Positions 59,645-64,000 of a stretch of DNA of 64,000 nucleotides are shown here, piece by piece. This stretch comes from Plecoglossus altivelis (taxonomy: Eukaryota; Chordata; Actinopteri; Osmeriformes; Plecoglossidae). Under the pieces are notes generated by a model. That model searched no databases. It had not been told where the DNA came from and saw only the letters and a list, made by a program, of their open reading frames with translations. Numbering within the stretch: the stretch's first letter is position 1; each line of letters starts with the position of its first letter. The position numbers were made by a program, and so were the translations under genes. The stretch lies in assembly GCA_036571765.1 (NCBI GenBank), contig BROE01000020.1:6499100-6563099 (forward strand), given 5' to 3'.

Positions 59645-61510
59645 CTTCTGGTTGTGCTAGCATGACACTTCTACTGCAGTTATACTTCTACTGCAGATAC
59701 CTGGAGGAAGAGGATGTCATCCTGTGTTTGAGAGAGCTGCTCCAGCTCAGCATGTCGCCTTTTCAGCACAGCCAACCACAGTATCACTTCCTTTAGGGAG
59801 GACTGAGCCTGACCCTGGACAGCCTTCTCCTGGGCCCTGATCAGGTCCAACACCGTGGACATGTGCCTCTGGATACAGTCGACCAACCCAGCGAAGACCC
59901 CCTTGCAGTGCTCCACCTCAGCCTGGACTCTCCCCTGCAGGGGACGCACACCTTGGTGTTGACGTGGCGGTGGGATTACGTATGAACGAGGCTGTAAAAC
60001 TGACTGTGACATTTGTTTTGGTACTAGCTAGACAGGTTCTTCATAGATTCTACAGTAGGTTCATTCATAAGTAGGCTGTCTCAGCTGGTTTAGCAGACCT
60101 TTGACTGTAGCAAGACACAACTCACTTTATATATGAAAGAATAACCGTTTTGAGGGATCCAAAAATAAATAATAGTTCAAATATCAAAAAATATATATAT
60201 GTTAATTGTTGGATGGGCAGGCAGGGGGAGTTAATCATACCTTTAGCATCACATAAGTCACATATTACATATGAAGGAATACTAGTCGTTCTGTACTAAG
60301 TACAGTGTAGCAGAGATGCAAACCTCAGTCTGCGACAAGGTGTTCTTCAAGTCCTCCAGCTGCTTCCTTCCTCTCTCAATCCATCTCTCACACGACCTTT
60401 CCATGTCTGCCAGCTTTACCTGTGGGTACATTGTCATTCTCAATCACTTCCTGTAAAATACACAAGTATACACTATCATTCCAGTACTGTGTAAAAGTCT
60501 TTGACGCAATAAAACATTAGTAAAAATCAACACACAAAAAATCTAAAGCAAAGCAGACAGTAAAGGAACAAAAAAAACTAAAAACATCAATGCAAAGTTG
60601 TACTTTTAAAATGCAGCACAGAAGACCAAAAAAGACAACAAATAAATATGTCTATTCATGGAAACATTGTGAGTACCTAAGACGTCTTCACAGTACTACT
60701 GTATATACATATGATCAATACATTTATACATGTCAAATCCTGCCTGATATTTGAGGATGTAAAGAATCGGCCTTTTTGTATTTCAAATCATTTCCCAAAG
60801 TTTTTTTTCACGTCACGGTGGCAAAAGCAACTGGGGATTTCAGCATTGTTTCAGTCTCATTGAACTCTTTTCAAGCACTACTGTAACTCCACAACAGTGC
60901 GTACTTCAAGGCAGCCTGAGAACTCATAGATCTTTCAATATTCCACGTTTTTCCAGGGATTCTCAGCAGCCGTATTCTTTGCAAAAGCATTTACCTGTTT
61001 CTGTTTCCGCTCGTCGTTCACTGCCACTAAAGTGTGCCCTTTGTGGTCGACGGCAGCGCACAAAGTGCAGATGCACTGCTCATCTTCGCTACAGTAAACC
61101 TCCATCATTCTGTTGTGTTTGCGACAGGCCCTTGAATCGTGAGATTCAGATGTACCGGTGGTGGATCTCTTAGGGGGATGGATGTCTCCGTCAGCTGGGC
61201 TGGCTGCTCTCCTCTTCCTCAGCTGCCTCGCAGCTGCCTCGGATCCAGACCCAGAATACCCCTCCAAAACGCTCACCAGATCCGCCAGGGTGAGGTTCTT
61301 GAACAAGGGAGGTCTGGAAGCGAAAGTGTGACTGCATGTCGGACAACAGGAGCGCTCAAACATATCTTCGACATCCCAGAACCTCTGGATACAAAGAATG
61401 CAGAAACTGTGGCCACAGGGGATAGTTGCCGGGTCTCTCAGGAAGTCCAAACAGATGGCACAGCTGAGGTTTTCCTTGTTCACACAAAGTGAGACGCGAG
61501 GCTGTGCCAT
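58328..61510 (-). CDS. TRIM-family E3 ubiquitin ligase (RING, B-box, coiled coil, PRY-SPRY)
   Basis: Seven exons: 60995-61510, 60324-60419, 59701-59934, 59413-59560, 59238-59354, 59005-59091, 58328-58878; 1749 nt, 582 residues, phases closing. The 96-bp and 234-bp exons match the classic TRIM coiled-coil exons. Order: RING (about 16-62; CAIC, CGHSFC, CCPTC), a basic linker with RKRRAASP, B-box 2 (about 128-165; CRKH, CICTLC, DHKGH), coiled coil (about 170-330), a long linker, then PRY (EPKTRSEFLQ, CELTLDSNTAHEDLLLSNNN) and SPRY ending GVYVKFKEGALSFYEVSE and LYPGLWLGE. The family ubiquitinates targets chosen by the SPRY domain and in fish has expanded strongly, mostly in antiviral immunity. 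The linker exon at 59238 joins through a weak donor (GTTGGT at 59407-59412), so that junction is the least certain. I cannot assign a numbered orthologue. Confidence 0.88.
59613..59643. repeat. (CAT)n trinucleotide repeat
   Basis: About ten copies of ATC/CAT in the trim intron between the exons 59413-59560 and 59701-59934. Confidence 0.93.
59935..60994. other. trim introns 1 and 2
   Basis: Two AT-rich introns (60420-60994 and 59935-60323) around the 96-bp exon. No further feature recognised apart from short AT runs. Confidence 0.7.
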
Positions 61511-61732
61511 ATCTGGTGAAGTCTGAGACTGTGAAAGGCTCTTCCTTTCCTCCTTTGCAGCAGTAAGTTTCGATTATCTGTAAGACCTTCAGAGTAGGAG
61601 GAGTGTACCAGGAAGAATGCCAGATACAAACCACTTAGTTTCTTAACCCTTAATATGAAATACCAAAACCATTAAATGACAAAACTGGGATTTGATGGTT
61701 GCCTTAGTAAAACAAATATGTGTGTATATATA

Positions 61733-62340
61733 CAGTGGTGGCCAAAATTATTAGAACACCCTATGAATCTGAAGAAATTTTCATTTTTTTCGCCTCCAAA
61801 ACATAATTTCAACTCATAATGTTCATGAAACATGCACATGGTTGCTCTGAGTACAAACAAATAACAGATGAAGTTAGTCTTTCTGTTTTTATCCACTTTT
61901 AACTTTAATATTTGTTATGTCCACCTTTTGCAGCAATTACAGCAGCACATCTCTCTGGCATAGTGTCAATATATTTCCTTAGAACTTCAACACTAATTGT
62001 ATCTCACGCCTTCTGCAACTCAAGCCAAAGGCTTTCCTTTGAATGTATAATGGATCTGTCCAGTTTATTGTCCAACTCGCCCCAAATTTGCTCAATGGGG
62101 TTGAGGTCCAGACTTTGAGGTGGCCAGGCCATCGTTTTCAGTGATCCAGCAGATTCCTTTTCTCGCAGGTAGTTCCGGCATAAGTGAGAAGAGTGTTTAG
62201 GGTCATTGTCCTCTTGGAAAATAAATCCAGGTCCCATAAGACGACTCCCAGATGGTACTCCGTGCCTCACCAGAATGTTGTGGTACACTTTTTTATCCAT
62301 GATGCCATCAATAGGAAGTGCAGTGCCGCTTCTTCCCATT
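61733..62340 (-). mobile_element. Truncated Tc1/mariner-type transposon
   Basis: One terminal repeat begins CAGTGGTGGCCAAAATTATT next to a TATATA target at 61725-61732. Inside, the minus strand encodes the C-terminal third of a Tc1-like transposase, with DNDPKHSS and DLNPIEQIWGELD carrying the second Asp and the Glu of the DDE triad. A TGA at 62004-62006 interrupts the frame where the family normally continues; in-frame similarity resumes after it and reaches the usual GGHNKY end and a TAA at 61905-61907. The DNA-binding N-terminal half, first catalytic Asp and other terminal repeat are missing, so the copy is dead. Confidence 0.92.
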
Positions 62341-62470
62341 TTTTGGGGTCACGGGTGACTGGAGCCCAACCCAGGAGCTTTCGGGCCATAGGCGGAGCAC
62401 ACCCTGGACTGGGGCCAGCAAGTCACAGTGTTAACTGTTCCTACTTCACAAATCCATTCTAACACTCACT
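62341..62470 (+). mobile_element. Remnant of a common teleost interspersed repeat
   Basis: GGGTGACTGGAGCCCAACCC, GGCGGAGCACACCCTGGACT and the CCATTCTAACACTCAC stretch match, with decay, a motif set that recurs throughout teleost genomes (GGCTGGAGCC..CCCAGC..GGCGGGGTACACCCTGGAC). It abuts the broken end of the Tc1 copy, so one probably inserted into or recombined with the other. Confidence 0.55.
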
Positions 62471-62952
62471 TTGCACACACGGAGCCAATTGAGGAAGCAG
62501 ACGTGTGCTTGTCAAATGTACAGTGGTTTGACAAGGCTTGCAAGTGTGCCTTGAATGGCCATTGTTTTGTTTTCTTCTCTGTGTTTTGTGTGGAACACAT
62601 GAAATCACTCAAGTCCTGTTCATATGTCAAGATGTGCCAGATCAAAAGGGAATGTGACATGGAATACATGAGTGTTTCAGCCTTTTATCACATATTATGT
62701 TAGACCTGAAATAGAAATGGGAAAGGCTGTAATGATTTCATAGACATTACATTTGACATTGTATTCGTTCATGCGACACTTTAATACAAAGCTACCGCCC
62801 CTTTGGATTCCTATAGTTTTTACTGGAGCTGTCATCTGCTATGAAGACCAATATTGACACAGGAGAACAGGTTTCAGCACTCTGGTCATGGCACGGCGCA
62901 AATCAATGCCGTTTGAAATTGGGATTTTCATCAAGGCAGTACATGTTTTGTA

Positions 62953-62966
62953 CCACTAGGTGGGAG
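62953..62966 (+). promoter_or_regulatory. Candidate CTCF core site (one mismatch)
   Basis: CCACTAGGTGGGAG differs from CCASYAGRKGGCRS only at the twelfth position (G for C). Confidence 0.25.
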
Positions 62967-63469
62967 CAGTGATGCCATTTTGACTGAGGACGTAGTCACC
63001 GAGAAGCCGGGACATCATGCCCATCTCCCAAGTGTGCAGCTAGTCCTGTATGAGCCAACGCAGCAGCAGACATGCAGAAGTGAGATCAACAAACTTGTCC
63101 AGTGACATTTCACATCAAAACATGAGCAGCACATCCTTCAAGTGCTGGAAGTCAGGAGATGGAGATGTTGTCAGTACATTCCACTTTTCCCCTTCATTCA
63201 TTTAACAGATATTTTCATATTAACCCTTGTGTTGTCTTTGTGTGCCAGACTGACCCAAAACGTTGTTTACCGCACACACGCACACCCACAATGAGATATT
63301 TTGATTGTATGTGCTTAATTGAACTCCAAAGAAACTGGCATGGCTGCACATTTCAGCGCCCAACAGGGTACAGGGTAAAAATTGAATGAACCTGACTTTT
63401 TCAGGGTTGAAGGTGGGGCCTTTTTGAACCTTAGAACAGGGCGTGTGAAGAATGTGAAGAGAGAACCAG

Positions 63470-63772
63470 GCACTTGAAATTTACCTCTGCATTTAACCCA
63501 TCCAAGTGCACACACAGCAGTGAGTAGTGGGCAACTGCATGCACACACAGTGAACATACACCTGGAGCAGTGGGCAGCTATTGCTCCAGCGCCTGGGAAG
63601 CAATTGGGGGTTTGGTGCCTTGCTCAAGGGCACCTCAGTCATGGTATTGAAGGCAGAGAGAGTGCTGTTTATTCACAATCCCCACCTTCAATTCCTGCTG
63701 GTGTGAGAATTGAACTAGCAACTTGCAGGTTGCAAGCCTGACTCCCTAACCATTAGGCCACAACTTCCCCCC
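63470..63772 (-). mobile_element. tRNA-derived SINE
   Basis: On the minus strand the element opens with a tRNA-like head: an A-box-like TGGCCTAATGG (63750-63760) and a B-box-like AGTTCAATTCTC (63705-63716). It continues GGTGCCCTTGAGCAAGGCAC and ends with CACTTGGATGGGTTAAATGC near 63490. These segments recur in a vertebrate SINE group widespread in teleosts (V-SINE/Mermaid-like, by memory). Confidence 0.6.
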
Positions 63773-63812
63773 ATTAGGCCATGACTTCCCTCCATTAGGC
63801 CATGACTTCCCC
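63750..63812. repeat. 21-bp triplication at the SINE head
   Basis: Three copies of CCATTAGGCCATGACTTCCC plus C (the first with CACAACTT). They repeat the tRNA-like A box region at the outer end of the SINE. Confidence 0.88.
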
Positions 63813-64000
63813 TGGTCGTATCCCTAACCTAACCTGGTCGTATCTTGTTTCAAATCTCTCTGGTGCCACCATGGGACAGTGTGATTTGTCAGATTACATG
63901 TGCCTACAGACCAGCACACGTGTCACACCACCAATGGCAGCAGTGATGCAGCTCTGGCTGAAGGCATGGACTCTGCAAGAACCCTGGGGGTGTGTCCTGG

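Larger units (their letters stand above)
62471..64000. other. Right-hand intergenic DNA
   Basis: No gene recognised. Contains a CTCF-like site (62953), a TTAACCCTTGTGTTGTC segment (63221) similar to ends of TTAA-type elements seen in fish, and a SINE (63470). The last 150 bases show nothing I can name. Confidence 0.5.

Overview
This window is vertebrate nuclear DNA, almost certainly from a teleost fish. The genes are intron-containing with GT-AG splice sites. There are many CA/GT, GA/CT and 12-34 bp tandem repeats, a Tc1-like element, a tRNA-derived SINE and another interspersed repeat typical of teleosts. The proteins are close to, but clearly diverged from, their mammalian counterparts. Species cannot be named from the sequence alone.

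Six protein-coding genes can be supported. In order they are: gpr61 (minus, one coding exon, 1174-2574), an orphan brain GPCR; amigo1 (plus, one coding exon, 15419-16939), a neuronal LRR/Ig adhesion protein; a pepsinogen A-like aspartic protease (minus, nine exons, 20550-23359); rbm15 (minus, one coding exon, 29490-31994), an RRM/SPOC adaptor of m6A writing; slc6a17 (plus, eleven coding exons, 44225-54036), the vesicular neutral amino acid transporter NTT4; and a RING/B-box/coiled-coil/PRY-SPRY TRIM ubiquitin ligase (minus, seven exons, 58328-61510). The exon chains of the pepsinogen, slc6a17 and trim genes were joined by hand, and all phases close without a frameshift. GPR61, AMIGO1, RBM15 and SLC6A17 lie near each other on human 1p13, so four genes form a conserved block. 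The pepsinogen and the TRIM look like fish-side additions to it.

Layout: gpr61 and amigo1 are divergent across about 12.8 kb. The pepsinogen and rbm15 follow on the minus strand. About 12 kb of non-coding DNA then leads to slc6a17, whose first exon is probably the TATA-bearing segment near 39191-39464. slc6a17 and trim converge and may overlap in their 3' ends. The right edge (61.7-64 kb) is transposon debris. The genes do not form a pathway: gpr61, amigo1 and slc6a17 are neuronal, while the pepsinogen (digestive), rbm15 (general) and trim (probably immune) are unrelated.

I found no clear undescribed system. The points most worth a second look are: a pepsinogen with a nearly invariant flap glycine replaced by tyrosine; slc6a17 introns carrying very long polypyrimidine tracts and a G-rich minisatellite right beside splice sites; perfect inverted repeats at 10680 and 20778; an 82-bp direct repeat pair at 33.5/34.2 kb; candidate CTCF sites flanking the gene blocks; and a decayed retroelement RNase H fragment upstream of slc6a17.
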